Positions 8,677-18,148 of a stretch of DNA of 64,000 nucleotides are shown piece by piece. Position numbers and translations under genes: made by a program. Source of the DNA: Marinomonas aquimarina (lineage in GTDB: Bacteria > Pseudomonadota > Gammaproteobacteria > Pseudomonadales > Marinomonadaceae); assembly GCF_900089755.1 (NCBI RefSeq), contig NZ_FLOC01000015.1, positions 1 to 64,000 of the forward strand. The letters run 5' to 3'. How positions within the stretch are numbered: position 1 is the first letter of the stretch; each line of letters starts with the position of its first letter. Below the pieces are notes generated by a model. The model was given only the letters and a program-made list of their open reading frames with translations. It had not been told where the DNA came from and ran no database searches.

Positions 8677-11600
8677 ATGAAAGAAAGCACGCGATGGAAA
8701 GTTTTAGTGGCAGTCTTTATTGTTTTTACATTAGCGATTTCTTATTTTAACTACAGCTTTCAGTTTCATAAATTAACTAACGAGAGTAAAGCGAGTATAA
8801 GCGACGAGCTATCAGAGCACTCGCAAACGCTTCAATCCGAAGTTGACGAACTTACTGACGATCTGCATTTCTTGACCTCCGTGCCACCTATCAGCGGCAT
8901 CATCCGCGCCACCGAGCAGGAGGACAGCATTGACCCATTGGACAACAGTACCTTAAGCACTTGGAAAAGACGCTTAGAACGCATTTTCCAAAGTTATATT
9001 TCTTCCCATGAACATGTCTATCAAATCCGCTTTATAGGTGTGGCCAATAATGGCTTGGAGTTAGTCAGAGTCGAACAAACAGGGCCCTCTGCACAGGTCA
9101 TGCGTGGCAGCAAGCTTCAAGAAAAAAGCTCAAGGGATTATTTTCAGGAAATTACTTCTTTTAATAGCAAAGACATTTATATTTCGGATGTCAACCTGAA
9201 CCGCGAGAGTGGTGTGATCCAAGTACCGCATAATCCGACGGTCCGTTTTGCGCAAAAAGTCTATAACGATGCTGGTAAACTGTTTGGTTTTATTATCTTA
9301 AATGTTAATGCTGATGGTTTGTTTCAGAAGATAATTAACAATACTAATCAATTCGACCAAATTTATATTACCAATCATAATGGCGAATTTCTGTTTGATC
9401 CGAATAATCGCTATGCCTTTAATTTTGAATTTGATGACAGTAACACTTGGCATGATATTTATCGCTCAGACGGGGCGATTGGCTTTTTAAGTGAGACTGA
9501 TGAATACGGTCATACCACGACCACAGAAGGCATTGCATTAATGGCCGAAGTACCGTTAATGCAGGGGCGAAATGCTATTCAAATTCGTCTGTTTAAAGAT
9601 ACGCAGCACTTGTTTTACAGTGCTCTTACTAACACTGCTTATGGGTTTACGATCTTCATTGTCGGACTTTTTGTCTTCGTTGTGTTCTTTTTGGTTTACC
9701 GCAGTAAAAGCCGCAGCCAAGCGTTATTAGAAATCGAGCGCGCTCAAAATACCTCCATCATTGAAAGCAGCCAAGACGCCATTATTGGGGTGACCATGGA
9801 TGGCAAGATTCGCGACTGGAACCCAAGTGCCAGTAAAATGTTTGGCTATCAAAAGGAAGAAGTACTGGGCCAATCGACTGATACGGTATTGTTGACGGAA
9901 GAGACCCTATCGGAAGAAAACCGAATACGTGAAGAGCTAAGGCAGGGGCGTCCGGTTAATCACTTTGAAACCACCCGTAGAACGAAAAATGGCACCAGTA
10001 TCGAGGTCTCCATTTCGGCGTCACCGATATACGATGCCAATGGTGAGCTAGTGGGCGTCTCTAAGATTATTCGAGACATTACCGAGCAGAAGCGCATTTC
10101 TAAGCAACTAGAAGAGTTCAATCAGTCCCTAGAGCAGCAAGTGCGCGAGCGTACCGATGAACTGAATCGCACTTACACGCTGCAATCGGCGATACTTACC
10201 AACGCCACCTACCTGGTGATCGCGACGGATACTCAGGGGGTAATCACTCTATTAAACCCCTCTGCAGAAGCGCTATTAGGTTATAACGCTGACGATGTGG
10301 TCGGCAAAGAGACGCCACAACTGTTTCATTTAGAGTCGGAAGTACGCGCAAGGGCGGAAGAATTCAGTCAGGCTCTAGGTGAAACGGTGGAGCCGGGGTT
10401 TGATGTCTTTGTTGTAAAGAGCCAAAAAGGCCTGAGGAACGAACATGAATGGAGCTATGTATCAAAATCCGGCCAGAGCATTCCTGTCTACTTGGCTGTA
10501 TCGGCGTTAACAGACAGCGCAGGTGAGATCATTGGTTACCTTGGTATTGCGGCGGATATTAGCGAATTGGTTGTACAGCGTAAGGAGTCTGAGGCGCTGA
10601 AAAGTCAGCTTACGACCGCAACCAATGTGGCCAATATTGGGATTTGGGGCTGGAATGCACAAACCAATGAGGTGTCATGGAGTGACATCATGTATCAACT
10701 TTATGATTTACCTAGCAGCGTCACCATCAGTTATGACAAATGGATCAGTTACATAATGGTAGAAGATCGGGCCCGTGTTATCGAGCATTTCCAGCAGCAT
10801 CGACAGGGCGCTGAAGTGGCGGAAATTTGCTTTGATATTATCAGCGAAAAGGGCGCTCGAAAAACGATTCAGGCAGCGGCGACACAGGATTATAATCCTT
10901 TTGACGGGTCTACCCAGTTTGTTGGTATTAACCGTGATGTGAGTGATCAAGTGCAATATGAGAAAGCCTTGAGGCAAGCCAAGGAGATTGCTGACAATGC
11001 TAGCCGCACCAAATCGGAGTTTGTGGCCAATATGAGCCATGAAATCCGCACACCGATGAATGCGATCATTGGCCTGCTTGAGCTGCTACGTAAAACTGAA
11101 CTTGATACCAAGCAGCTAGATTTTGTGATGAAGTCTGATGGGGCAGCAAGATCATTGCTCAATATTTTGAATGACATCTTGGATTTTTCAAAAGTGGAGG
11201 CCGGCAAGCTGGACATCGACCCTCATCCATTCAAGGTATTGGAGCTGTCCACTCATGTTGCGACCATTTTAACCTCTAACATCGGTGAAAAAGACATCGA
11301 ACTGGTGGTCGATGTTGCCCCCAGTGTGCCCACGGTGATCACACTTGACTCACATCGACTGCAACAAATCGTCCTCAATATTGCCAGTAATGCGGTGAAA
11401 TTTACGTCACATGGTGTGGTTTGCATCCACTTTTCTTGTCAACAACAAGAGGAGGGCCAGGAGTTAGTGATCGTCGTCAGCGACACTGGAATCGGCATTC
11501 CCAGTGCAAAACAAGAAAGAATCTTTGAAGCTTTCACGCAAGCGGAAACGTCAACTGTTCGTGAGTACGGTGGCACTGGGCTTGGTCTTGTTATTACCAA

Positions 11601-13182
11601 GATGCTGATTGAGCTAATGGACGGTCAACTGGTGCTGCAAAGTGAAGAAAATGTGGGCACGACCTTTACCGCTCGCATTCCATTTCAAGACTTCAACGAA
11701 GCACAGCCATTTCCTGTGCTCGAAAACGCCTTAAATGTGTTACTGATGGATGACCTGCCGCAGGCCCTGACCGCCGCAATGCATGCCGTGGAAATCTTAG
11801 GCTGGCATGCCGTGAGTGCTCAGGATCAAACACAACTGCTTGCTGAGTTGAACCGTGCCGCCCAAGCAGGGCAGCCGTTTGATCTTGTCATAATCGACTA
11901 CGATATGCCTGCAGTATCTGGGGCTGAAGTAGTGACAGCGATTCGGCAACTAGCGCCTGAGGTGTTTGCAGGTCAAGTGTTTATGTTAACGCCACACAAT
12001 AAAGCGCTCGACCTCATCAAGTTAAATGCAGAGGGTTGCTCAGTCGATGCAGTGTTAGACAAACCCCTCACTCCCGCCAGCCTACTGCAGAATTACGTCG
12101 ATCTGACATTACTCGAGTCTCAACGAGAAGCCGCGCAAGAGCGACAAAAGCCTCTTGAGGGCATTGATATCCTGCTGGTCGAGGACAATGCCACTAACCA
12201 ATTAGTGGCCCGCGAGATACTGCAGTCTGAAGGGGCAAAGATCACAATCGCGGTCAATGGAGAGGAAGCGGTTGCTTGGGTTAAAGAGTATCCAGACCAA
12301 TTTGATCTCCTGTTAATGGACATTCAAATGCCGGTCATGGATGGCTATGAAGCCACTCGAATTATTCGAGAGACGTTACACAGGGAGGAATTGCCTATCC
12401 TTGCCATGACGGCAAACGCCTTAGCAACCGACAAAGCGAAGGCATTGGAGCAAGGTATGAATGGTCACATCAGCAAACCTTTCAATACCGCGTCTTTGAT
12501 CAACATGATCTTAGTTCAAGTGAAAGGGGAAGAATACTCGCCAACGCCCCGTCTTGAGCAAGCACGACCTGCGCCATTAGACAGTGTAACTGAGCCAAGA
12601 GCAGGGGAGTCCGCTTTACTGAATGTCGAGGCTGCGTTACAGCGGCTAAATCATATGCATGCACTGTATTTGCAGGCGTTAGATGCATACATACAAGACT
12701 CTGAAGCGATTTTAAGTCAGGTGCCGGAGTACGTATCTGAGCAGAATAAGCAGGATACCTGTGAACTCTTGCATGCATTTAAGGGAACGTCTGCCACCGT
12801 TGGCGCGGAGCGTTTAGCCGAATTGCTTAAAACCTTAGAAGGGCAATTAAAGCAAAACCAATATTCTCTGTATGCCGAGTCCATGGCCGAGATACAGTAC
12901 GTTCATTTGCAAACACTGGAGCTCGCGCAGCAATACCGCCAACAAGCCGACGCCACTCAGGAACCTTCTGCAAGAACTGGTTTATCAAAGGTGCACGCCC
13001 CTCAGATCCGGACGCTTTATGAATTACTGAAGGCCAACAATATGGAAGCCATTCATGCCTTTGAGCAATTGCACTGTATGGTCTCAAGCGAGGTACTAGA
13101 GGAAATTCGTGACATGGTACACGGCTTGAACTTCAAGCGGGCAGCCGACACGTTAGCGCGGCGACTGGAAATCAGTGCCTGA
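8677..13182 (+). CDS. Hybrid sensor histidine kinase (periplasmic sensor, 3 PAS, HK, two REC, HPt)
   Basis: A 1501-aa inner-membrane kinase. TM1 is at about 9-27. A Cache-like periplasmic sensor runs to about 315, and TM2 is at about 319-342. Three PAS domains start near 357, 501 and 640. HisKA has H788 in NMSHEIRTPMN, and the HATPase domain has GTGLGLVITK. The first receiver is near 1020-1140 with D1074, preceded by LLMDDLP. The second is near 1162-1280 with D1215 in MDIQMPVMDGYE. The C-terminal HPt has H1366 in LLHAFKGTSATVG. All relay residues are present, so a full His-Asp-His-Asp phosphorelay is possible. The divergent c-di-GMP response regulator next door is the likely terminal receiver (inference). 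The signal sensed is unknown. Confidence 0.93.
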   Translation: MKESTRWKVLVAVFIVFTLAISYFNYSFQFHKLTNESKASISDELSEHSQTLQSEVDELTDDLHFLTSVPPISGIIRATEQEDSIDPLDNSTLSTWKRRLERIFQSYISSHEHVYQIRFIGVANNGLELVRVEQTGPSAQVMRGSKLQEKSSRDYFQEITSFNSKDIYISDVNLNRESGVIQVPHNPTVRFAQKVYNDAGKLFGFIILNVNADGLFQKIINNTNQFDQIYITNHNGEFLFDPNNRYAFNFEFDDSNTWHDIYRSDGAIGFLSETDEYGHTTTTEGIALMAEVPLMQGRNAIQIRLFKDTQHLFYSALTNTAYGFTIFIVGLFVFVVFFLVYRSKSRSQALLEIERAQNTSIIESSQDAIIGVTMDGKIRDWNPSASKMFGYQKEEVLGQSTDTVLLTEETLSEENRIREELRQGRPVNHFETTRRTKNGTSIEVSISASPIYDANGELVGVSKIIRDITEQKRISKQLEEFNQSLEQQVRERTDELNRTYTLQSAILTNATYLVIATDTQGVITLLNPSAEALLGYNADDVVGKETPQLFHLESEVRARAEEFSQALGETVEPGFDVFVVKSQKGLRNEHEWSYVSKSGQSIPVYLAVSALTDSAGEIIGYLGIAADISELVVQRKESEALKSQLTTATNVANIGIWGWNAQTNEVSWSDIMYQLYDLPSSVTISYDKWISYIMVEDRARVIEHFQQHRQGAEVAEICFDIISEKGARKTIQAAATQDYNPFDGSTQFVGINRDVSDQVQYEKALRQAKEIADNASRTKSEFVANMSHEIRTPMNAIIGLLELLRKTELDTKQLDFVMKSDGAARSLLNILNDILDFSKVEAGKLDIDPHPFKVLELSTHVATILTSNIGEKDIELVVDVAPSVPTVITLDSHRLQQIVLNIASNAVKFTSHGVVCIHFSCQQQEEGQELVIVVSDTGIGIPSAKQERIFEAFTQAETSTVREYGGTGLGLVITKMLIELMDGQLVLQSEENVGTTFTARIPFQDFNEAQPFPVLENALNVLLMDDLPQALTAAMHAVEILGWHAVSAQDQTQLLAELNRAAQAGQPFDLVIIDYDMPAVSGAEVVTAIRQLAPEVFAGQVFMLTPHNKALDLIKLNAEGCSVDAVLDKPLTPASLLQNYVDLTLLESQREAAQERQKPLEGIDILLVEDNATNQLVAREILQSEGAKITIAVNGEEAVAWVKEYPDQFDLLLMDIQMPVMDGYEATRIIRETLHREELPILAMTANALATDKAKALEQGMNGHISKPFNTASLINMILVQVKGEEYSPTPRLEQARPAPLDSVTEPRAGESALLNVEAALQRLNHMHALYLQALDAYIQDSEAILSQVPEYVSEQNKQDTCELLHAFKGTSATVGAERLAELLKTLEGQLKQNQYSLYAESMAEIQYVHLQTLELAQQYRQQADATQEPSARTGLSKVHAPQIRTLYELLKANNMEAIHAFEQLHCMVSSEVLEEIRDMVHGLNFKRAADTLARRLEISA

Positions 13183-13304
13183 AACTCGCTTATAAAAGGC
13201 TGCCAACCGCTCAGATAACCGTGCAATAAGAGGGGATATCTGAGTTCTTGAGTTGTACGTATTTTAACCGACTGATTATTAACGAATTAATTTTCACAAA
13301 GAGG

Positions 13305-13332
13305 TTGTGTTAAAGAAAAGTTTCCCTATAAT
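13305..13332 (+). promoter_or_regulatory. Promoter of the second tRNA array
   Basis: A consensus -10 TATAAT (13327-13332) lies 16 bp after a weak -35 TTGTGT. It is followed by a CG-containing ACGCAC discriminator, as in stringently controlled stable-RNA promoters, and sits about 44 bases before the first tRNA. Confidence 0.6.
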
Positions 13333-13375
13333 ACGCACAATCTTCTGACGCAGACGTTTGTTTGTGTTGAGGTTA

Positions 13376-13452
13376 GGAGCGGTAGTTCAGTTGGTTAGAA
13401 TACCTGCCTGTCACGCAGGGGGTCGCGGGTTCGAGTCCCGTCCGTTCCGCCA
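13376..13452 (+). tRNA. tRNA-Asp (GTC)
   Basis: Acceptor stem GGAGCGG/CCGTTCC, anticodon GTC, encoded CCA. It differs from the other two Asp copies by a compensated pair in the acceptor stem (C-G in place of T-A), so the stem stays paired. Confidence 0.96.
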
Positions 13453-13499
13453 CTTACTTTTAATGAGAAGTAGGCAGGCATCAATACCATCATTATGAT

Positions 13500-13575
13500 G
13501 GGTGTGTAGCTCAGTTGGGAGAGCGTCGCCCTTACAAGGCGAATGTCGGGAGTTCGAACCTCTCCACACCCACCA
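13500..13575 (+). tRNA. tRNA-Val (TAC)
   Basis: Same sequence as the copies at 153 and 13726: acceptor GGGTGTG/CACACCC, anticodon TAC, encoded CCA. It is the second gene of the array. Confidence 0.96.
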
Positions 13576-13609
13576 CTTATAGAACAGTGGCTAAACAATC
13601 TATGACAAC

Positions 13610-13686
13610 GGAGTGGTAGTTCAGTTGGTTAGAATACCTGCCTGTCACGCAGGGGGTCGCGGGTTCGAGTCCCGTCCATTCCGCCA
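13610..13686 (+). tRNA. tRNA-Asp (GTC)
   Basis: Acceptor GGAGTGG/CCATTCC, anticodon GTC, encoded CCA. Gene and upstream spacer match the copy at 28. Confidence 0.96.
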
Positions 13687-13725
13687 CTTACTTTAGTCCT
13701 TAAAGTAAGTATTAATCTTCATGAT

Positions 13726-13801
13726 GGGTGTGTAGCTCAGTTGGGAGAGCGTCGCCCTTACAAGGCGAATGTCGGGAGTTCGAACCTCTCCACACCCACC
13801 A
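13726..13801 (+). tRNA. tRNA-Val (TAC)
   Basis: Last gene of the Asp-Val-Asp-Val array. Acceptor GGGTGTG/CACACCC, anticodon TAC, encoded CCA. The 228 bases between it and ycaO hold no gene I can support. Confidence 0.96.
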
Positions 13802-14029
13802 CTTGTTATATCTTCTCTGTTTGATTTCTACTTACTACAAAATTTTTTATTTCTAGCAGCTTTGATTTTAGTTCAAACGCGCTTGCTTCATTCCAGTTTT
13901 AAATTTCTTCAGCTGTATGATCCTGCCCCATGTAGGTCACAAAAATACCCCAGCTTTGCACAGTACATCAGGCGAAGATCTCGGCAAATGATGCTAGACT
14001 GCGCCCCAAACTGACGCTGGGATCCCATC

Positions 14030-16222
14030 ATGGAAATCAAAGTAAATTTTTTAGACAATCTTCGCCTAGAAGCCAAGTTCGACGACTTTACCGTCGTTGC
14101 CGATCAACCTATCCGCTACAAAGGTGATGGCTCTGCGCCAAGCCCATTTGATTACTTCCTAGCGTCTTCTGCACTGTGTGCAGCGTACTTCGTCAAGGTG
14201 TACTGTAAAGCACGTGATATCCCAACTGAGGATATTCGTTTATCGCAAAACAACATCGTTGATCCGGAAAACCGCTACAACCAGATTTTCCAAATCCAAG
14301 TAGAGTTGCCTGAGTACATCAGTGATAAAGACCGTGAGGGTATCTTACGTTCGATCGATCGCTGTACCGTGAAAAAGGTCGTACAAACGGGGCCTGAGTT
14401 TAAAATCGAAACCGTCGAAGACTTGGATGCTGGCGCCTCCCTGATGGCGATGGAAATGGCCGATGCGGATCATAAAACCACCATCCTTGGTAAAGACTTA
14501 CCGCTAGAAGACACCATTGCCAATATGTCTGGCCTGCTGGCTGAGTTGGGCATCAAGATCGAAGTGGCGTCTTGGCGCAATATCGTGCCAGGGGTTTGGT
14601 CACTTCACTTGCGTGATGCTGCATCACATATGTGTTTCACCAACGGTAAAGGGGCTACCAAAGAAAGTGCTTTGTGTTCTGCCTTAGGTGAGTTCATTGA
14701 GCGTGCCAGCTGTAACTTCTTTTACAACGATCAATTCTTTGGCGAAGAGCTGGCGAACGCCGAGTTCGTGCATTACCCAACGGAAAAGTGGTTCCCGCTG
14801 ACCGAAGACGACTCACTGCCAGAAGGCCTGTTAGACGATTACTGTCTAGATATCTTCGACCCTGAGCAAGAACTACAAGGTTCTCACTTAATCGATACCA
14901 ACTCAGGCAACATCGAGCGTGGTATTTGTGCCATCCCGTACGTGCGTCAATCGGATCAAGAAACCGTTTACTTCCCATCGAACTTAATCGAAAACTTATT
15001 TCTAAGTAACGGTATGAGTGCCGGTAATACACTGCCAGAAGCCATGGTGCAGTGTTTATCAGAGATTTTTGAACGTGCGGTGAAGAAGCAAATCATCGAG
15101 CAAGAAATCGTTCTACCGGATGTGCCCATGTCGGTCTTGGAACAATACCCAAGCATTCTGGCGGGCATTCAAAGTCTGGAAGAAAACGGCTTCCCTGTAG
15201 TGGTCAAAGACGCCTCTTTGGGTGGTCAATTCCCAGTCATGAACGTGACGTTAATGAACCCACGTACTGGCGGTGTGTTCGCTTCATTCGGCGCGCACCC
15301 AAGCTTTGAAGTGGCGCTGGAGCGTAGTTTGACTGAGCTACTACAAGGTCGTAGCTTCGAAGGTCTAAACGACGTACCACTGCCAACCTTTAACTCGTTT
15401 GCCGTGCAAGAGCCAAACAACTTCGTTGAGCACTTTATCGACTCGACCGGTGTGATCTCGTGGAAATTCTTTAGCGCCAAAGCGGATTACGAATTCTGCG
15501 AATGGGACTTCTCTGGCAGCAACGAGGAAGAGCGTGATGGCTTAATGGGTATCCTCGAGGACATGGGCAAAGAAGTCTATGTGGCGGTGTTTGATGACCT
15601 AGGTGCCAACGCTTGTCGTATCCTAGTGCCGGATTACTCAGAAGTGTACCCAGCGGACGATCTGATTTGGGATAACACCAACAAAGCTCTGCTGTTCCGT
15701 GAAGACATTCTCAACATCCACAAGCTTGATGATGAAGCCCTTGAAGCTTTGCTAGAACGCTTAGAGGAAAGTGAATTGGATAACTACAACGATATTCGCA
15801 CCCTGATTGGTGTGGAGTTTGATGAAAACACCCCATGGGGGCAGTTGGATGTCGGTGAACTGAAACTATTGTTGTTCCTAGCCCTGCAAATGCACGAAGA
15901 AGCCAAAGACCAAGTCGAGGTGTTCTTAAGCTACAACAACAATACCGTGGAGCGTGGTTTGTTCTACCAAGCGGTCAGTGCGGCTCTTGAAATCACGCTA
16001 GATGATGAGCTAGAACTGGAAGATTTCCTACCAAATCTGTCGCGTATGTTTGGCAAAGAGGTAATGGAAAACGTTGTTGGTTCTGTAAATGGCACTGTTA
16101 AGTTCTATGGCTTAACGCCGACCAGCATGAAGCTAGAAGGCCTAGATCGTCATTTGAAATTGATCGACAGCTACAAAAAACTGCATGCGCATCGTGCGAA
16201 GCAAGCCGGTATTGAGCTTTGA
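14030..16222 (+). CDS. ycaO: OsmC-YcaO fusion protein
   Basis: A 730-aa protein. An OsmC/Ohr-like domain spans about 1-150 (PSPFDYFLASSALCAAYFVKVYC and a second Cys in DRCTVKK, in the usual redox-Cys arrangement). A YcaO ATP-dependent cyclodehydratase-fold domain follows (about 160-570), with SALGEFIERASC and CLSEIFERA as ATP/Mg ligand motifs. The acidic helical C-terminal region is of the kind seen in E. coli YcaO. No RiPP precursor or partner gene is nearby, so this is the stand-alone housekeeping type. E. coli YcaO is reported to assist RimO methylthiolation of ribosomal protein S12; whether this fusion does the same is inference. Codons look optimised (many GGT, AAC, CGT), which suggests good expression. 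Confidence 0.9.
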   Translation: MEIKVNFLDNLRLEAKFDDFTVVADQPIRYKGDGSAPSPFDYFLASSALCAAYFVKVYCKARDIPTEDIRLSQNNIVDPENRYNQIFQIQVELPEYISDKDREGILRSIDRCTVKKVVQTGPEFKIETVEDLDAGASLMAMEMADADHKTTILGKDLPLEDTIANMSGLLAELGIKIEVASWRNIVPGVWSLHLRDAASHMCFTNGKGATKESALCSALGEFIERASCNFFYNDQFFGEELANAEFVHYPTEKWFPLTEDDSLPEGLLDDYCLDIFDPEQELQGSHLIDTNSGNIERGICAIPYVRQSDQETVYFPSNLIENLFLSNGMSAGNTLPEAMVQCLSEIFERAVKKQIIEQEIVLPDVPMSVLEQYPSILAGIQSLEENGFPVVVKDASLGGQFPVMNVTLMNPRTGGVFASFGAHPSFEVALERSLTELLQGRSFEGLNDVPLPTFNSFAVQEPNNFVEHFIDSTGVISWKFFSAKADYEFCEWDFSGSNEEERDGLMGILEDMGKEVYVAVFDDLGANACRILVPDYSEVYPADDLIWDNTNKALLFREDILNIHKLDDEALEALLERLEESELDNYNDIRTLIGVEFDENTPWGQLDVGELKLLLFLALQMHEEAKDQVEVFLSYNNNTVERGLFYQAVSAALEITLDDELELEDFLPNLSRMFGKEVMENVVGSVNGTVKFYGLTPTSMKLEGLDRHLKLIDSYKKLHAHRAKQAGIEL

Positions 16223-16245
16223 TCGAAATACTAAATGAGTAAAAG

Positions 16246-16270
16246 GGGAGCTGATAAAGCTCCCTTTTTT
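16246..16270 (+). terminator. Intrinsic terminator of ycaO
   Basis: GGGAGCT stem, 5-base loop GATAA, AGCTCCC and then TTTTTT, 24 bases after the ycaO stop codon. A textbook Rho-independent terminator. Confidence 0.92.
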
Positions 16271-16439
16271 GTATGTGTTGACGATACCGCGTATAGAGTG
16301 AGCAACAGATGAGGGCTCGTCTGACAAGGGGTATTATTTGATTTAGACAGTATGTATCTGATTCATATACAAACAAAAAATGCTCGATTGCATTTTGGGC
16401 TAGGGATACGTACTGTGTGCCCCTTATTAGGCCGTACTT

Positions 16440-16608
16440 AGTACAGGTCCCTTGACCCGGGAAGTTGGTGCGCTTTTTGAAGCAATCCCAACACTGCCCC
16501 CGCAACGGTAAATTGGTTATGTCGATTTGTAGGCCACTGTGTGTTTAACATGGGAAGGTGAATCGACTGCAAGCTTGGCTTGCACTGATGAGTCCGGATA
16601 CCAGCCTA
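16440..16608 (+). ncRNA. Cobalamin (B12) riboswitch
   Basis: Conserved blocks occur in the right order: GGGAA..TTGGTG, ATCCCAACACTGCCCCCGC with AACGGTAA, GCCACTG, GGGAAGG, and the terminal B12-box-type GATGAGTCCGGATACCAGCC. It lies 110 bases before the first gene of the cobalt-uptake operon. The stretch after the aptamer (CGGAG, later CTCCG and the GGAG ribosome site near 16707) can form alternative pairings, so control is probably at translation initiation. Confidence 0.9.
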
Positions 16609-16717
16609 ATAAATGATTACCATGGTGTTGCGGAGGGCTTCACCGAGTAAGGATGCTTAATCGCTGACAATACTTATTCCTCCCAACTCCGACTTTTTAT
16701 TATGTTGGAGATTTCCT

Positions 16718-17512
16718 GTGTTTAAAAAACTATCCCTAGCAGCGGGTGCGGCACTGTATGCATCGGTGGCTACGGCACACTTTCAAATGCTTTACACGCC
16801 AGAATTGCTGCGTGATAACGGTGGTCAAATCAGTTTGAAACTGCCGTTTACGCATCCTTCTGAAAGCGGTCATGTGATGGCGGTCGATCAGCCCAATGCT
16901 TTTTACATGATTAAAAAAGGCAAGAAGACGGATCTTCTTGATTCAGTAACGCCGACTAAATGGACTAGTGCCAGTAATACCGGCGAGTCATACGAAGCCG
17001 ATGTAACGCTTCGAGGACTGGGCGACTATGTCTTTATTTATGAAATGGCGCCGTATTTAGAAGCGTCGGAAGACGTCTATATTCAGCAAATTACAAAGTC
17101 TATTGTTAACGTTGGCAGTTTGCCTACGGATTGGAACGAGGACTTGGGACTTAAAGCCGAGATTGTGCCGCTCACCAAGCCTTATGCTATCTATGAAGGC
17201 GGTACCTTTAACGGTGTGGTAAAGAGCCAAGGGGAGCCAGTGCCTTTTGCCGAGATCGAAGTGGAGTACGTCAATTACGAACCCAATATGACGACTAATG
17301 CCTTTTCTGAAGACGCTAATATCGAGCCACCTGCTGATGCATTTATTACTATGACCATATTTGCGGATGCGAATGGCACCTTTACCTTTGGTATTCCTAA
17401 GGCGGGCCAATGGGGCTTCGCTGCATTGGGTGTAGGTTCAGATAAAGAGTTTAAGGGTAAAGAGTTGTCGCAAGATGCGGTGATTTGGGTGCAAGCCCAT
17501 TCGGTGAACTAA
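16718..17512 (+). CDS. DUF4198 periplasmic component of the cobalt ECF transporter
   Basis: A 264-aa secreted protein: signal peptide 1-20, then a mature N-terminus starting with His (TA|HFQMLY), followed by a beta-rich DUF4198 domain. This family (NikK type) accompanies CbiM/NikM transporters and is thought to pass Ni or Co to the membrane subunit; an N-terminal His is a likely metal ligand. It starts with GTG, with GGAG 7 bases upstream. It is the first gene of the riboswitch-led operon and cbiM follows after 15 bases. Cobalt rather than nickel is inferred from the B12 riboswitch. Confidence 0.85.
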   Translation: MFKKLSLAAGAALYASVATAHFQMLYTPELLRDNGGQISLKLPFTHPSESGHVMAVDQPNAFYMIKKGKKTDLLDSVTPTKWTSASNTGESYEADVTLRGLGDYVFIYEMAPYLEASEDVYIQQITKSIVNVGSLPTDWNEDLGLKAEIVPLTKPYAIYEGGTFNGVVKSQGEPVPFAEIEVEYVNYEPNMTTNAFSEDANIEPPADAFITMTIFADANGTFTFGIPKAGQWGFAALGVGSDKEFKGKELSQDAVIWVQAHSVN

Positions 17513-17527
17513 GCAAAGGAAAGAATA

Positions 17528-18148
17528 ATGCATATTGTTGACGGAGCGCTGTCTGTGCCAGTGCTCGTTACGGGAGCCGTACTGACGATTGCAGGCGTCG
17601 CTATGGGCTTAAAGAAGATGGACTATGACCATCTGCCACAGGTCGGTGTTCTGTCAGCGGCATTCTTTATTGCTTCTTATATTCATTTGCCGATTGGCTT
17701 TTCGAGCGTACACCTCATCCTAAACGGTTTGATTGGTTTAGCGCTTGGTTGGGCGGCCTTTCCAGCGTTATTAGTAGCGCTGTTTTTACAGGCGGTGTTT
17801 TTTGGCTTTGGCGGTTTTGTTGTGTTGGGGGTGAATACCCTTAATATCGCCTTGCCTGCGGTGATGATGTATTACCTGTGCCGTCATGGCGTCAGTTCAT
17901 CATCGGCCAACGTCGCCGCGATCTGGGGCGCAATTGGTGGGGCGGGGGCGATTGTTATGACCACCTTAATGGTGGCCTTGTCCTTGATGCTATCTGGTGA
18001 AGCCTTTGCCCTAGCGGCGAAAGCGACTTTTATTGCCCACATTCCTGTGATGATCATAGAAGGCTTTGTCACCGCGGCGGCGGTGCTACTGATTCGTCAA
18101 GTGAAACCAGAGTTTTTAGGGATCGATGAGGAGCGCGCTTATGGCTAA
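17528..18148 (+). CDS. cbiM: Cobalt ECF transporter S component CbiM
   Basis: A 206-aa polytopic inner-membrane protein opening with MHIVDGALS, the CbiM/NikM motif whose His2 and N-terminal amine coordinate the metal. The central Ser-rich loop (PIGFSSVHLILNG) contains a second metal-ligand His. It provides substrate specificity for Co2+ uptake. The gene ends inside the next gene (8-base overlap), which indicates translational coupling. Confidence 0.93.
   Translation: MHIVDGALSVPVLVTGAVLTIAGVAMGLKKMDYDHLPQVGVLSAAFFIASYIHLPIGFSSVHLILNGLIGLALGWAAFPALLVALFLQAVFFGFGGFVVLGVNTLNIALPAVMMYYLCRHGVSSSSANVAAIWGAIGGAGAIVMTTLMVALSLMLSGEAFALAAKATFIAHIPVMIIEGFVTAAAVLLIRQVKPEFLGIDEERAYG

Noticed and set aside
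10708..11216. Long antisense ORFs inside the hybrid kinase gene
   Set aside because: Shadow frames over HisKA coding sequence, no ribosome sites, no family.
14030..16222. RiPP biosynthesis locus around YcaO
   Set aside because: No precursor peptide, dehydrogenase or transporter next to it; the OsmC-YcaO fusion is the stand-alone type.
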